In this document: piece after piece, positions 1-8,727 of the stretch
Layout of the letters: each line of letters begins with the position of its first letter
How positions within the stretch are numbered: the stretch's first letter is position 1
Origin: a virus
IMG/VR virus record: IMGVR_UViG_3300022538_000399
Span: 1-38,921 of that record
Reading direction: 5' to 3' (one strand)
DNA: 38,921 bases
Made by a program: the position numbers and the translations under genes
The notes under the pieces: generated by a model
What the model was told of the DNA's origin: nothing
Database searches by the model: none
Seen by the model: only the letters and a program-made list of their open reading frames with translations

Positions 1-693
1 ATCCGTAACTAATCCAGTTTCCCATGATCCTATATCTTGATTAAAAAATGTCACGTCATTGAACATATTGCTCATATCTGTAACACTTGAAGTATCCCAA
101 GAACTTATATCTTGATTAAAATTAGTGGCAGTATGGAACATAGTTTTCATGTCTGTAATACTTGATACATCCCAACTATTCATTGATGGAACTGTGATGA
201 GAGAAGTACAACCTCTAAAGGCATTTTCAAGTGTTGTAGTCCCAGTCATATCCAGAACATCTGTAGCAGTTATAGTAAGATTAGAGCATCCAAAGAAATA
301 GCCATTGTTATTACCCAGCAGTAACGGCCCCCAAGACTTGATTTCTCGGATTAGAGTCTTGTCGCCAGTATTAGCAAAACGCCAACCTGTTATTGTGCCA
401 GTGATACGAACCAAGTATGTCCCTGCGCTAGAGTAACTGTGATTAGCAGCTGCATCATCATAGGCTGTGATTACGTCAGAACCGCCATCACCCCATTTAA
501 CTTTAAAATCGTATGTACCGCCGTTATAGATAGGAAGCTGGAACGTATCTGCGCCAGTTGTGGTTACGGTAAACTTAAATACATTTCTAAATGCCTTACG
601 CCTGTGCTTTAAATATCCATGTCCAGCTAAAGACGGAACGACAAAAGCGAATAAGGTAAATAAGGTTATAATAAAAGTTAAAAATCGTTTCAT
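1..693 (-). CDS. Secreted BspA-like DUF285 repeat protein, partial (C-terminus beyond the left edge)
   Basis: The visible 231 residues begin at an ATG preceded by GGGAGGT. Residues 1-24 are a Sec signal peptide (MKRF, a hydrophobic core, then SLAG). A PKD-like region follows, with the hallmarks WGDGG and [13 protein letters not shown]. From about residue 150 there are roughly 25-residue repeats of the type [23 protein letters not shown], the signature of DUF285 (BspA-like) surface leucine-rich-type repeats. The frame stays open to position 1, so the C-terminus is missing. Proteins of this family are usually surface adhesins. Here the gene lies 9 bases downstream of another signal-peptide gene at the end of a phage structural operon, suggesting an adhesin or host-surface protein. 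The repeat assignment is firm; the role is inferred. Confidence 0.85.
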   Translation of the reverse strand, partial: MKRFLTFIITLFTLFAFVVPSLAGHGYLKHRRKAFRNVFKFTVTTTGADTFQLPIYNGGTYDFKVKWGDGGSDVITAYDDAAANHSYSSAGTYLVRITGTITGWRFANTGDKTLIREIKSWGPLLLGNNNGYFFGCSNLTITATDVLDMTGTTTLENAFRGCTSLITVPSMNSWDVSSITDMKTMFHTATNFNQDISSWDTSSVTDMSNMFNDVTFFNQDIGSWETGLVTD

Positions 694-702
694 ACTACCT
701 CC

Positions 703-2391
703 CTACCAAGCTGGTACTGCGCCTGATTTATTATATTGAATAGTAATTCCAAAAAGCCACGCATCTTCGGTCATGTTATCCACGCTTGTATCTCTCCAGA
801 TTTCAAACAATATTAAGTCTCCGAGAGCCGGAGTTCCGCCTACAGTAACGTCAGGGCTTGCCGCTGTTATCTGCATATCAGTACCGTTATCTTCAAGTAA
901 AACATCGCCTATGACTTCGCCTGCATCACCGAAAGCAACGTCTATGACAGCACTATCTGAATATGCCTGTCCCTTAATGCCCCATTGGCAAGTATCGTCT
1001 TGTGAACTGCTGGTAGCTGAAGACCAGTCGAACTTAACATTTATTGTGCCTAAGTCCCAATTTTCAGGCATTTTAAGTTTAAACTGTACTCGTTCTTCGG
1101 TAGCACCACCGTCAAAAGCAAAGTAATCAAACTCCATATCATTCGTGCCGTATTCGTTAGTTCCTGACTCTGCTCCGCTTGTAGTGCATCCGAACATAGC
1201 ACCAGCATCAACATATATGGTATCGTATTCGCTGTTTATTGCTATGGTATTTACACTTACATCTCCGTCTTTATCCCATGAATAATTAACAACTGTACCA
1301 GTTTTTGCTGTAGTAATCTTAGGTACTCCTGGGTCTGCGGCAACAGTTCTGATTATCTTAATCCAGTAACCAGCGGTTGTTTCGCCCACGCCAGGATCTC
1401 CGTCATTAGTCCAGCTTGCTGAAATATCTCCAAGAGTCCACCTAATAATACCACTCTTCTGAAAGCCATTAGTATCATCAGAAGGATAGAATTGAGTCCA
1501 TGTAGTTGATGAAGTGCTGTACCAGAATGTAGGATTAATCGATCTGGTAGCATTGGTGTTCATTATAACTTCTATTTCAGAAAATTGAGTCGCCGCCGAA
1601 TCTACACCCACATAAATTTCATCGGAATTACGAAAAAACACTTCTGCTGCCGTAGTTACAAAGTCTATTCCGTCAGCCCATGTAGTTCCACCGCTAATCT
1701 TACGTCCTGCAAATTCTGTCTGGGATGGGGTTGAATAAGAACCTATAACTTGGATTAATGGGTTTACATTAGCGTGTGTTCCAATAGCATATACATCGCC
1801 AGAGGGAGCACCATTAGATACGGCAACATCAAACATATGCATAGTACTTGCTGCATTTAAATTTGTTCCGTCAATAATTATATCATACCCTGTATATTCT
1901 GCTCCCGCATCTGTGCCAGTGGTTAAGTCATGTCTGATTTTACCATCGTCTATATGTATAGCATTTTGCCCCTCGATTGCATGAAGACAGAGATTATCCA
2001 TATGTGGAGAATAGGTTATATCTACTCCGCTAAAATCAATACACATACCATGAAGAATAACATCAACTGCAGTCGGATCTAAATTATCACCACTAATATT
2101 AATACCATCCCAATGCGCCGCCGCCGTTGATATTATATTTTCAGGCGAAATATCTATAATCTGAGCAGAACCAGTATGTGTAGGATTAAGGTCAAGAAGT
2201 TGAGCGCTGTCCGATTCAATCGTAACTTTAGTAAATGTAGCTACATCAGGTGAAACATCACCTATAATGCCAGGAGTACCTAAGTTTCTTACGCCACTGC
2301 GTAGAAATATAATCTCATTAGTACCCATTACAGGGGCAGTCATAAACAGCACTAAAAACAAAGTCAGTAATATTTTTTTATAAATTTTCAT
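703..2391 (-). CDS. Signal-peptide-bearing phage structural/fibre-like protein
   Basis: 562 residues with an ATG preceded by GAGGTAGTT. Residues 1-23 form a Sec signal peptide (MKIYKK, hydrophobic core, APVMG). The body is rich in Thr, Ser, Asp and Gly and looks all-beta. The last ~140 residues (EERVQFKLKMPENWDLG, then WGIKGQAYSD, then GDLILFEIWRD) resemble a C-terminal domain I recall from structural proteins of many environmental phages; this is recall, not a search. The stop is followed closely by the DUF285 gene, and the start lies 2 bases past the stop of the 159-residue exported protein upstream, so the three are probably co-transcribed. The likely role is a virion surface or fibre component. 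The leader peptide is odd for such a protein. Confidence 0.75.
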   Translation of the reverse strand: MKIYKKILLTLFLVLFMTAPVMGTNEIIFLRSGVRNLGTPGIIGDVSPDVATFTKVTIESDSAQLLDLNPTHTGSAQIIDISPENIISTAAAHWDGINISGDNLDPTAVDVILHGMCIDFSGVDITYSPHMDNLCLHAIEGQNAIHIDDGKIRHDLTTGTDAGAEYTGYDIIIDGTNLNAASTMHMFDVAVSNGAPSGDVYAIGTHANVNPLIQVIGSYSTPSQTEFAGRKISGGTTWADGIDFVTTAAEVFFRNSDEIYVGVDSAATQFSEIEVIMNTNATRSINPTFWYSTSSTTWTQFYPSDDTNGFQKSGIIRWTLGDISASWTNDGDPGVGETTAGYWIKIIRTVAADPGVPKITTAKTGTVVNYSWDKDGDVSVNTIAINSEYDTIYVDAGAMFGCTTSGAESGTNEYGTNDMEFDYFAFDGGATEERVQFKLKMPENWDLGTINVKFDWSSATSSSQDDTCQWGIKGQAYSDSAVIDVAFGDAGEVIGDVLLEDNGTDMQITAASPDVTVGGTPALGDLILFEIWRDTSVDNMTEDAWLFGITIQYNKSGAVPAW

Positions 2392-2393
2392 AA

Positions 2394-2873
2394 CTACCTC
2401 GCAAAGTAATAAACTATTATCTCACCAGATGCGTCCGTAACGCTATTGCCTAATATTGCAACCGTTAATGCTCCGTCAACCGGCATTGATACATAACCGC
2501 CCTCTGTTGCATTATATGGCTGTATATATTCAGTAGCAGTTGCACTCCTGTTGGCAAGAGCACCGCCCATAATATCTAAACCATACTGATTTGTAAGGGT
2601 AATATCGTAACTGGCTGTAGGGGCAGAAGCATCACTGGGAAGGGTTTCAACGCCCAATACCAAACCGTTTATATTACGAGTTATGAAATCCGTAATAGAA
2701 GTGCTTTCTGATGCAGTTGTCCATGATACTACTAGAAAATTCAAACTGCCGAATTGAGAGTGGTCTTGAGTTGTTTCGGCCATAGAATAAGAAACAGATA
2801 GCATCAATAATAGAACAGCTATGATTAATTTTGCTATCAGCCCCTTGTTTGTTTTACGTTTAATTTTAATCAT
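2394..2873 (-). CDS. Small exported structural-type protein
   Basis: 159 residues with a long basic n-region (MIKIKRKTNKGLIAK), a hydrophobic core and a likely cleavage after SYSMA, so a Sec signal peptide of about 32 residues. The mature part is a small Thr/Ser/Ala-rich, probably beta-sandwich protein that ends in a beta-strand-like segment (IIVYYFAR). The start is preceded by AAAGGAGATACAGGTT. It sits between the polyvalent protein gene and another exported structural-type gene. I do not recognise the family; a small head- or tail-surface protein is a guess from position. Confidence 0.7.
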   Translation of the reverse strand: MIKIKRKTNKGLIAKLIIAVLLLMLSVSYSMAETTQDHSQFGSLNFLVVSWTTASESTSITDFITRNINGLVLGVETLPSDASAPTASYDITLTNQYGLDIMGGALANRSATATEYIQPYNATEGGYVSMPVDGALTVAILGNSVTDASGEIIVYYFAR

Positions 2874-2887
2874 AACCTGTATCTCCT

Positions 2888-5800
2888 TTATTTATATTGT
2901 ATAATTCTTTTTACACCCTTTATTTTTTTAGCTTTTTTAGCCTTTTCTACTTCAGTACCAAAAAGAATATGCTGTGCCGCCTCTATTGCGTCTCTGTTTT
3001 TCTCATAATATCCTAAAGGTTTAGCATTATATCTATCGTCTAGTGCGCTTCTTATCTGTCTTAAAACAGCCCTGTCTATTCCTTTATAGTCTGTGAATCC
3101 TTCTATTGCATTCATAACATCATTATAAAACGGTATGAATGAATCACCAGCTTTTGTGATATTATTAATTACTCTGCCCAATGCTTCTTTATCTCCGGTT
3201 ACGGCATTTATAGCATCAGTTGTAAAAGTTCCTATCTGTTCCTGCATACCAGTTGCAAGTCCGCCAAGTGATAAATCGCCAATAATAGATACTGGAGAAT
3301 ATGGCGCTCTTTTGTCGCCTGTAATTTTTTGATATATCCACCCTGCGATTGCACCCATTATTATCATACCGCTAATAGACTTTACTGCACGTCTTCGACC
3401 AGCGATAGGCTTTTCTATTGCTTTCTGCCCTGATAATATTTTCTTAAAATCAAGAACTGCCCGCTGGACATAACCTTTTCTAAAAGTTAATAAATTACTT
3501 GCAACCCTGCTTAATTCTGTACCCTGTTCGGCAGGTGACCTTTCTGACCTCTCATAAAGAAAATGTACCTTTTTAGTTACGGCATGAGCAACAGACCTGA
3601 CCATAGCATCTTCCCCCTTAGTAGCGAGTAGATTGAGAGCATGAAGCCGTTCCATTGGTTGTAGATCACCCCACTTGGACTTCTTCATCATTGCTGTTAA
3701 TTCTTTAGGGTCAGTCTTGTATTTAGGATGTTTTTTAATAGCATTTCTTACCGATTCAAGTTTCATTTTAAAAGCAATCAGCCTGTTGGCTGTATCGGTT
3801 CTGCCCATTACATTTACTATATCAGCAATTTTGTTTAATTTACCTAAGCCGGGAACACCTTTATAGTCCTGATATAACCAGTCTCTTGCGATTCCTTTTT
3901 CCTGTGAAACATAAATCTTAAAATATCTTTTATCTGCGGAAGACAAAGGTTTCATTTTTACAAAATCTTTCATGCTCGGATAAAAAGCTAAATTCTGGAA
4001 TAGATTTCTTATCCCTTTTCGCAAATCAAGAAAAATAGCCCTTGCCGCTTGAGAATATGCCCTTATTATGTATTCTTCAAAAACTTGTAAGTCCTGTTTC
4101 TGTCCTAATCGTTCTTTTACATTTCTTGTTAAAAGGTCAGCCATTCTGCCGGGTTCTTTAAATCTGTGCTTATGAGATTCAAACAACTCCACCCAAGCAT
4201 TAATCAATGGCTTCATTTCAGTTCTGTATGTCATCTGCCGTTCATAACTTGCGAATCTTCTTAAAATGTCTTTTTCCGCTTTATGATATTGAATGCTTTC
4301 CCTTGCACGAAGACCTCTTTTGCCAAAGCCTGGTCTTATTTCTGTTGTTTTAATTGTCGGGCTTATGACTTCTCCAATATCATATCCGCTTCTTATTACC
4401 CCCCAGTCTCGACCAGCAAGCCATTTACGCAAGGCAGTATCACCCTGAGTTTCAAGTATTTTGGTTGCTTTGGTTAATTCTGCTTTAGGCGCATTAGGAA
4501 TTTCAACCCCATGTTCTCTCCATTCGTAAAATCTATTATATCGAACATCACCTTCCCACTCTTTTAATCTCTTGATTATTGCATCTGCGACTGCAATTTC
4601 AGGTTCGGTAATATCTTTAGGATATTTAGGTTTTCCCTTTACATAATCCGATAATTTAGAAGCGATATAATCATTTATTCTTTCAATGGCGACTTCATCT
4701 TTAGAGATATTAATAAAAGCTTCTCCACCTGCTTTTTTTATAGCATCAATTTTCTGGTCTATTTCCCAATCAAGTTTGTGTTTTTTCTCGCTTATAAGTT
4801 CGTTCAATTGACCAAAAGGCTGACCCGTCTGTTTTTCCATGAGGTCTGAAAAATGGTGCATATCAAGAGTTGAAGCTAATCTTGTTCTCTTTAAAGCCTT
4901 ACCTACCTGTTCTTTTTTAAAATGCTCTTTTAGTTTTGTTGTTTCGGTTTGTACGGCAGGCATTTCTTTAACTCCCTTTTCCACCCTTGCCTGCATCTTA
5001 GCTATTGGAACAGCCTTGAGCATTTTATCTAAAACTTCCTTACCTTTAGATTCTGTAATAAACCTACGCTTGCTTATATAAATAGGTTCTGTAATTCTCA
5101 TAGAGTCTAAAATATCAGTATAACTTTCTTCTGTTATTTCGGCTCTACTCATAAGATTTTGTTTTAGTGTAATTATTCTGTTTTCTGTTTCTTTTTTTAT
5201 TACAGTTTTAAATCCGATTCTTCTTGGTCGTACCTTTGCAATTTTACCTAATATGGTTTTTAACTGCCCAGCGGTAATTGCTTTATGTAGAGTAGATAAA
5301 TGACCAGTTTCTTTTCTTACTATTTCGGTTAATTGTTTTTTAGTTAATCCTTTATATTCTTTCCATGCGTGAATAGTCTGTCGGAGTTTACGCATTTCTA
5401 AGGGAGTAGTTATTGTACCACCAATGAATTTAAGTTCATTCTGAAGCCTTTTAGCTTCTATTTTATTTCCAGCTTCGTCAGCAATTTCTATTGCTTTTGA
5501 ATAAAGCTCGTTAATTTCCTCTTTTACCCCTATCCTTGCTATTGGTTCAGGTGTTATCGTTGGCTTAACGGCTTCTGGTGGCTTCTTAGGTACTAAATCT
5601 GGATATTCGGCTAATACTTCTTTAGGAATAGACTCGCCTTTTTTAAGGGCTTGTTCTATGAAATATTTGCGTGGGTCTTTAATATTAGCTGGAATTGTAA
5701 AATCAGCTTTACCAGGAACAACACCCATACCTGAAATCTCTTGTGGTTTCCCACCCCTTTCAATTATAGATATTCTTAATTCTTCTTTTGCACCTATCGG

Positions 5801-7009
5801 TAAATTTTCATGTCTAATTAAATCAATAGTACCCTTACCTTTATCGGCATAAGCTGATGAAGCTCTTAAATTTTTAGTAACCCCACCGGTTATTTTTTCT
5901 TTACCATAAAAAGGATGCGTTCTACCTTTTCCATGATACCAAAAAGTAGCTTCAAATTCACCCTTTGTCATCTCCCAAGGCTCTTTTACAGCTTTCTTAG
6001 GTGCAACTTTAGGCTTCACAACAGGCTTTTCAACCTTCTTCCCTTTCATTATCGCTTGTTTAGCGACTTTTCTTACTTCACCAACCAATCCTATATCATC
6101 TAATATTTTCTCGGCTTCTAATTTAGTAACTTTTGGTTTTGCAACAACTTCTTCAATAGGTTTTATAGCGAGTTTTTCTTTTATAGGAGTTTTAAGTTCT
6201 CTTTCTATTTCAGGTTCAAGCGTTCCTTCTCTAAATTCTTCGGCTACTTGTTTTGGGTGCTTGCCTGTTTCGCTATATATCTTACGCAACTTCGCAGGAG
6301 TGGCTGTTGCTACTTTTAATGCTCCTAATAATAAGAAAGCATCTTGAAAATCCTGTGGTTCTGGTAGTTGTCCTTCTAATGCCGCTGGAACGGTTGTCAT
6401 AGCACCTATTTGAGCAGGAAACTTTAACCCTCTAGGAGCTACCTTGCCTGCTACTCCTGTAACCAATCCAGTTAAATATCCCTTTGAAGTTTCTGCTAAT
6501 GCTCCTTTAAATTTTTCAAAGAACTCTTCCGCTGACTTAACTTCTCCTTTTTCATATTTATCCATTAATACTTTACGAATACCTGCTGGTAATGCAAAAG
6601 CTCCGCCAGCCGCAGTAATCGGCCCACCTGCACCACCTATTATCCCTCCTGTTATATAAAAAGGTAAATCAGGAAAAAGAGTTGCCGCTTGCTGTGTCAA
6701 TCTACCAAGTTGTGTTTTAGGTCTAAATTCTTCTGGTAATTGTTCACGTATCATCATGCCAGGAATAGATGCTTGCAATCCTGTTTTAATTGCTCTCGGT
6801 ATCTCAGTAGTAGGTCTAAATAATTCTTCCTGAGTAGGTAATGGCTTGCCTGTAATAGCAGATATACCAGGTCTGCTTGGAGGTGGTGTATAACCTGGTC
6901 TTTTTCTTGGTTTTTTTACCTTTTCAGGCTTTTCTCCAAGAAATTCCTCAATAGACCGAATTGCAGGCTTATTACTAATGTATTCTGCTATTGAACGTAT
7001 CTCTGGCAT
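2888..7009 (-). CDS. Large polyvalent / internal virion protein
   Basis: 1373 residues. The N-terminus holds two copies of an IRSI-E-(Y/F)-x-KP motif (residues 4-28). Residues 115-145 and 180-235 are glycine-rich hydrophobic stretches. Long Lys/Pro/Glu linkers follow, then a domain at about 345-480 with FWYHGKGRTHPFYG and AYADKGKGTIDLI that ends in IPKEVLAEYPDLVPK, a linker typical of phage polyvalent proteins. The middle is highly charged and helical. Near the C-terminus (about 1210-1230) there is a transmembrane-like segment (SGMIIMGAIAGWIYQKI). Such proteins are packaged in podophage heads and ejected into the cell with the DNA. It overlaps the upstream gene by 35 bases. No catalytic site could be assigned with confidence. 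Confidence 0.8.
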   Translation of the reverse strand: MPEIRSIAEYISNKPAIRSIEEFLGEKPEKVKKPRKRPGYTPPPSRPGISAITGKPLPTQEELFRPTTEIPRAIKTGLQASIPGMMIREQLPEEFRPKTQLGRLTQQAATLFPDLPFYITGGIIGGAGGPITAAGGAFALPAGIRKVLMDKYEKGEVKSAEEFFEKFKGALAETSKGYLTGLVTGVAGKVAPRGLKFPAQIGAMTTVPAALEGQLPEPQDFQDAFLLLGALKVATATPAKLRKIYSETGKHPKQVAEEFREGTLEPEIERELKTPIKEKLAIKPIEEVVAKPKVTKLEAEKILDDIGLVGEVRKVAKQAIMKGKKVEKPVVKPKVAPKKAVKEPWEMTKGEFEATFWYHGKGRTHPFYGKEKITGGVTKNLRASSAYADKGKGTIDLIRHENLPIGAKEELRISIIERGGKPQEISGMGVVPGKADFTIPANIKDPRKYFIEQALKKGESIPKEVLAEYPDLVPKKPPEAVKPTITPEPIARIGVKEEINELYSKAIEIADEAGNKIEAKRLQNELKFIGGTITTPLEMRKLRQTIHAWKEYKGLTKKQLTEIVRKETGHLSTLHKAITAGQLKTILGKIAKVRPRRIGFKTVIKKETENRIITLKQNLMSRAEITEESYTDILDSMRITEPIYISKRRFITESKGKEVLDKMLKAVPIAKMQARVEKGVKEMPAVQTETTKLKEHFKKEQVGKALKRTRLASTLDMHHFSDLMEKQTGQPFGQLNELISEKKHKLDWEIDQKIDAIKKAGGEAFINISKDEVAIERINDYIASKLSDYVKGKPKYPKDITEPEIAVADAIIKRLKEWEGDVRYNRFYEWREHGVEIPNAPKAELTKATKILETQGDTALRKWLAGRDWGVIRSGYDIGEVISPTIKTTEIRPGFGKRGLRARESIQYHKAEKDILRRFASYERQMTYRTEMKPLINAWVELFESHKHRFKEPGRMADLLTRNVKERLGQKQDLQVFEEYIIRAYSQAARAIFLDLRKGIRNLFQNLAFYPSMKDFVKMKPLSSADKRYFKIYVSQEKGIARDWLYQDYKGVPGLGKLNKIADIVNVMGRTDTANRLIAFKMKLESVRNAIKKHPKYKTDPKELTAMMKKSKWGDLQPMERLHALNLLATKGEDAMVRSVAHAVTKKVHFLYERSERSPAEQGTELSRVASNLLTFRKGYVQRAVLDFKKILSGQKAIEKPIAGRRRAVKSISGMIIMGAIAGWIYQKITGDKRAPYSPVSIIGDLSLGGLATGMQEQIGTFTTDAINAVTGDKEALGRVINNITKAGDSFIPFYNDVMNAIEGFTDYKGIDRAVLRQIRSALDDRYNAKPLGYYEKNRDAIEAAQHILFGTEVEKAKKAKKIKGVKRIIQYK

Positions 7010-8726
7010 TATTTAATGATCTTCCATGTAAAATATATTGTTTCATTTGTTTAAGTATTTTTATTTGTTTTGGTGAATATACACGTTTAGTCTTTTTATG
7101 AGCTTTTAAAAATTCTGCATTTTGATCTGGATTTAAATATCCTCTTATATAAGCATCAATCCGACTGGCTGTAAGACCACCCCTTTTCTTTTCAAACAAA
7201 CTAGTTTCTTTAGTAAAATTTTTAATAAAGGCTACTCGTAATTGATTAAATTTTTTGTCTTTTATCATCCCATGAAGCAAATCTCCTATTACTGCTTGTT
7301 CTAATAATAATGGATTATTTTTTAATCTTTCGTCATAAATTTCAATTACATTTGTTTTTTGTTGCGTTGGATGACCAAATTCTTTTGGACCAACTTCTTC
7401 TTTAGGCCACCATTCAAGACCACCACCGCCACCAATTTTCTTATTCAAATTTATTCTTTCTGGTGTTGCAAAAATAATTTGTGTGTTATCAAGATTGAAA
7501 TTTTTACCCAAGCCCTTTTTTTCTATCAATATTTTTTGCAATATTTTATTAAATTTCGCTCTAGGTATTATTTCTAGTTTTTTTTTTACACCAAAACTAT
7601 CAATAATCTTCCATTTTTTTAAAACTTCTTCTACCGTTACACCAGCCCTATCAGCCTCTTCTTGAACATCTGTCGGAGTTATACCCTTGTTTATTATACT
7701 TTTAGGTAACTTAACAAACTTTGTTTCGTTCAACCATTTTGTATCATAATAAGCGACTTCGTTTCTTTTATTCTCAGTATTATAAACACTTCCGTATGCT
7801 TTATAGGTAGCTTCGTCCGTCTGTATTGCTGCTCTAATATCAGCCATCTTTGTTTTTTTTGCAAATCTTTGTGCTTCTGTAGGTTCTTTTTTAAATCCTT
7901 TAATCGGTTTAGCTACTAACTCACCAGAAGGTGTTCGTGTAATTTCCTGTCCTTCCATAATCTTCGGAAGCGGTTCTTCTTCCGTTAACTTTTCCAGTTT
8001 CTTTTCATATCTTGTAATCTGTTTATCAATCCTTTTAGTATTCCTACCCTGTGCTTCCAATGCTAAACTTACTTGCTGACCTATATTAATTTTATTCTCA
8101 TATTGTTTAATAAGAAAATTAGTATATGGTGTTTGGTCTGTCTTGGGATTTTGTTTAGCATACATAGCGGCTTGTAATTCAGGATTTTGCATGACTTCCT
8201 TAACATCAGGAGCTTCTGGATCGGTCTTCATATGTTCCGCAAGGTCTTCCATTTGCTTTGCTGGATCAGTAACTGTTGAATAAATACCGAACATCATTGG
8301 CATTTGTGCTTCAAGTTCTCCTTGAGTAACAAGAGTATCATCATCTTTTCTATATAAATTTCCATCTTCTTTAGTCGTCCAGCCGGATGCTTCATTGAGG
8401 GCAGGTAAAACATCTGACGTAAAATGCAGAATATTTAACGGAGACATTCTATCCGTGCCGAATATTTGATTAACATAACTCATATTGGCAGGCTGACCAC
8501 GCCTCTCTTGCTCTCTTAATTCTTCTTGCGCTGTTCCAATCTGTGCCTGCTCTATGGGTAATCTGCGCTGTTTTTCCTGCTCCCTGAGTTCATCCTGTTG
8601 TATCATACGTTCTACACTAGCCCTTCTCAGTCCCATTTCAGCCTGACCGAGTGCTATATCACCCCTTTGCCTAAAACCTCTCTCAATCGTGCCTCCAATA
8701 TCCCGTAACGCTCTTTGTACCGGCAT
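6975..8726 (-). CDS. Internal virion protein with polyvalent-type C-terminus
   Basis: 583 residues. I chose the ATG at 8726 because GAAAGGAG lies 7 bases upstream and overlaps the end of the preceding gene; an in-frame ATG 18 bases earlier has no such site. Residues 1-80 are Arg/Gln/Glu-rich coiled coil. The middle is charged with no clear motif. The C-terminal ~150 residues contain TNVIEIYDERLKNNPLLLEQ and ASRIDAYIRGYLNPDQN followed by a YSPKQIKILKQMKQYI segment, a combination I recall from large polyvalent or internal proteins of podophages. Its place between two other large internal-type proteins supports the assignment. The biochemical role is unknown. Confidence 0.7.
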   Translation of the reverse strand: MPVQRALRDIGGTIERGFRQRGDIALGQAEMGLRRASVERMIQQDELREQEKQRRLPIEQAQIGTAQEELREQERRGQPANMSYVNQIFGTDRMSPLNILHFTSDVLPALNEASGWTTKEDGNLYRKDDDTLVTQGELEAQMPMMFGIYSTVTDPAKQMEDLAEHMKTDPEAPDVKEVMQNPELQAAMYAKQNPKTDQTPYTNFLIKQYENKINIGQQVSLALEAQGRNTKRIDKQITRYEKKLEKLTEEEPLPKIMEGQEITRTPSGELVAKPIKGFKKEPTEAQRFAKKTKMADIRAAIQTDEATYKAYGSVYNTENKRNEVAYYDTKWLNETKFVKLPKSIINKGITPTDVQEEADRAGVTVEEVLKKWKIIDSFGVKKKLEIIPRAKFNKILQKILIEKKGLGKNFNLDNTQIIFATPERINLNKKIGGGGGLEWWPKEEVGPKEFGHPTQQKTNVIEIYDERLKNNPLLLEQAVIGDLLHGMIKDKKFNQLRVAFIKNFTKETSLFEKKRGGLTASRIDAYIRGYLNPDQNAEFLKAHKKTKRVYSPKQIKILKQMKQYILHGRSLNNARDTFNSRIH

Positions 8727-8727
8727 T

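Noticed and set aside
1-200. CRISPR-like tandem repeat at the left edge
   Set aside because: The roughly 75-base periodicity is coding: it translates into DUF285 repeats and has no unique spacers between constant repeats.
773-1126. 117-residue plus-strand frame
   Set aside because: Complement of the C-terminal structural-domain coding sequence of the 562-residue exported protein; no ribosome site.
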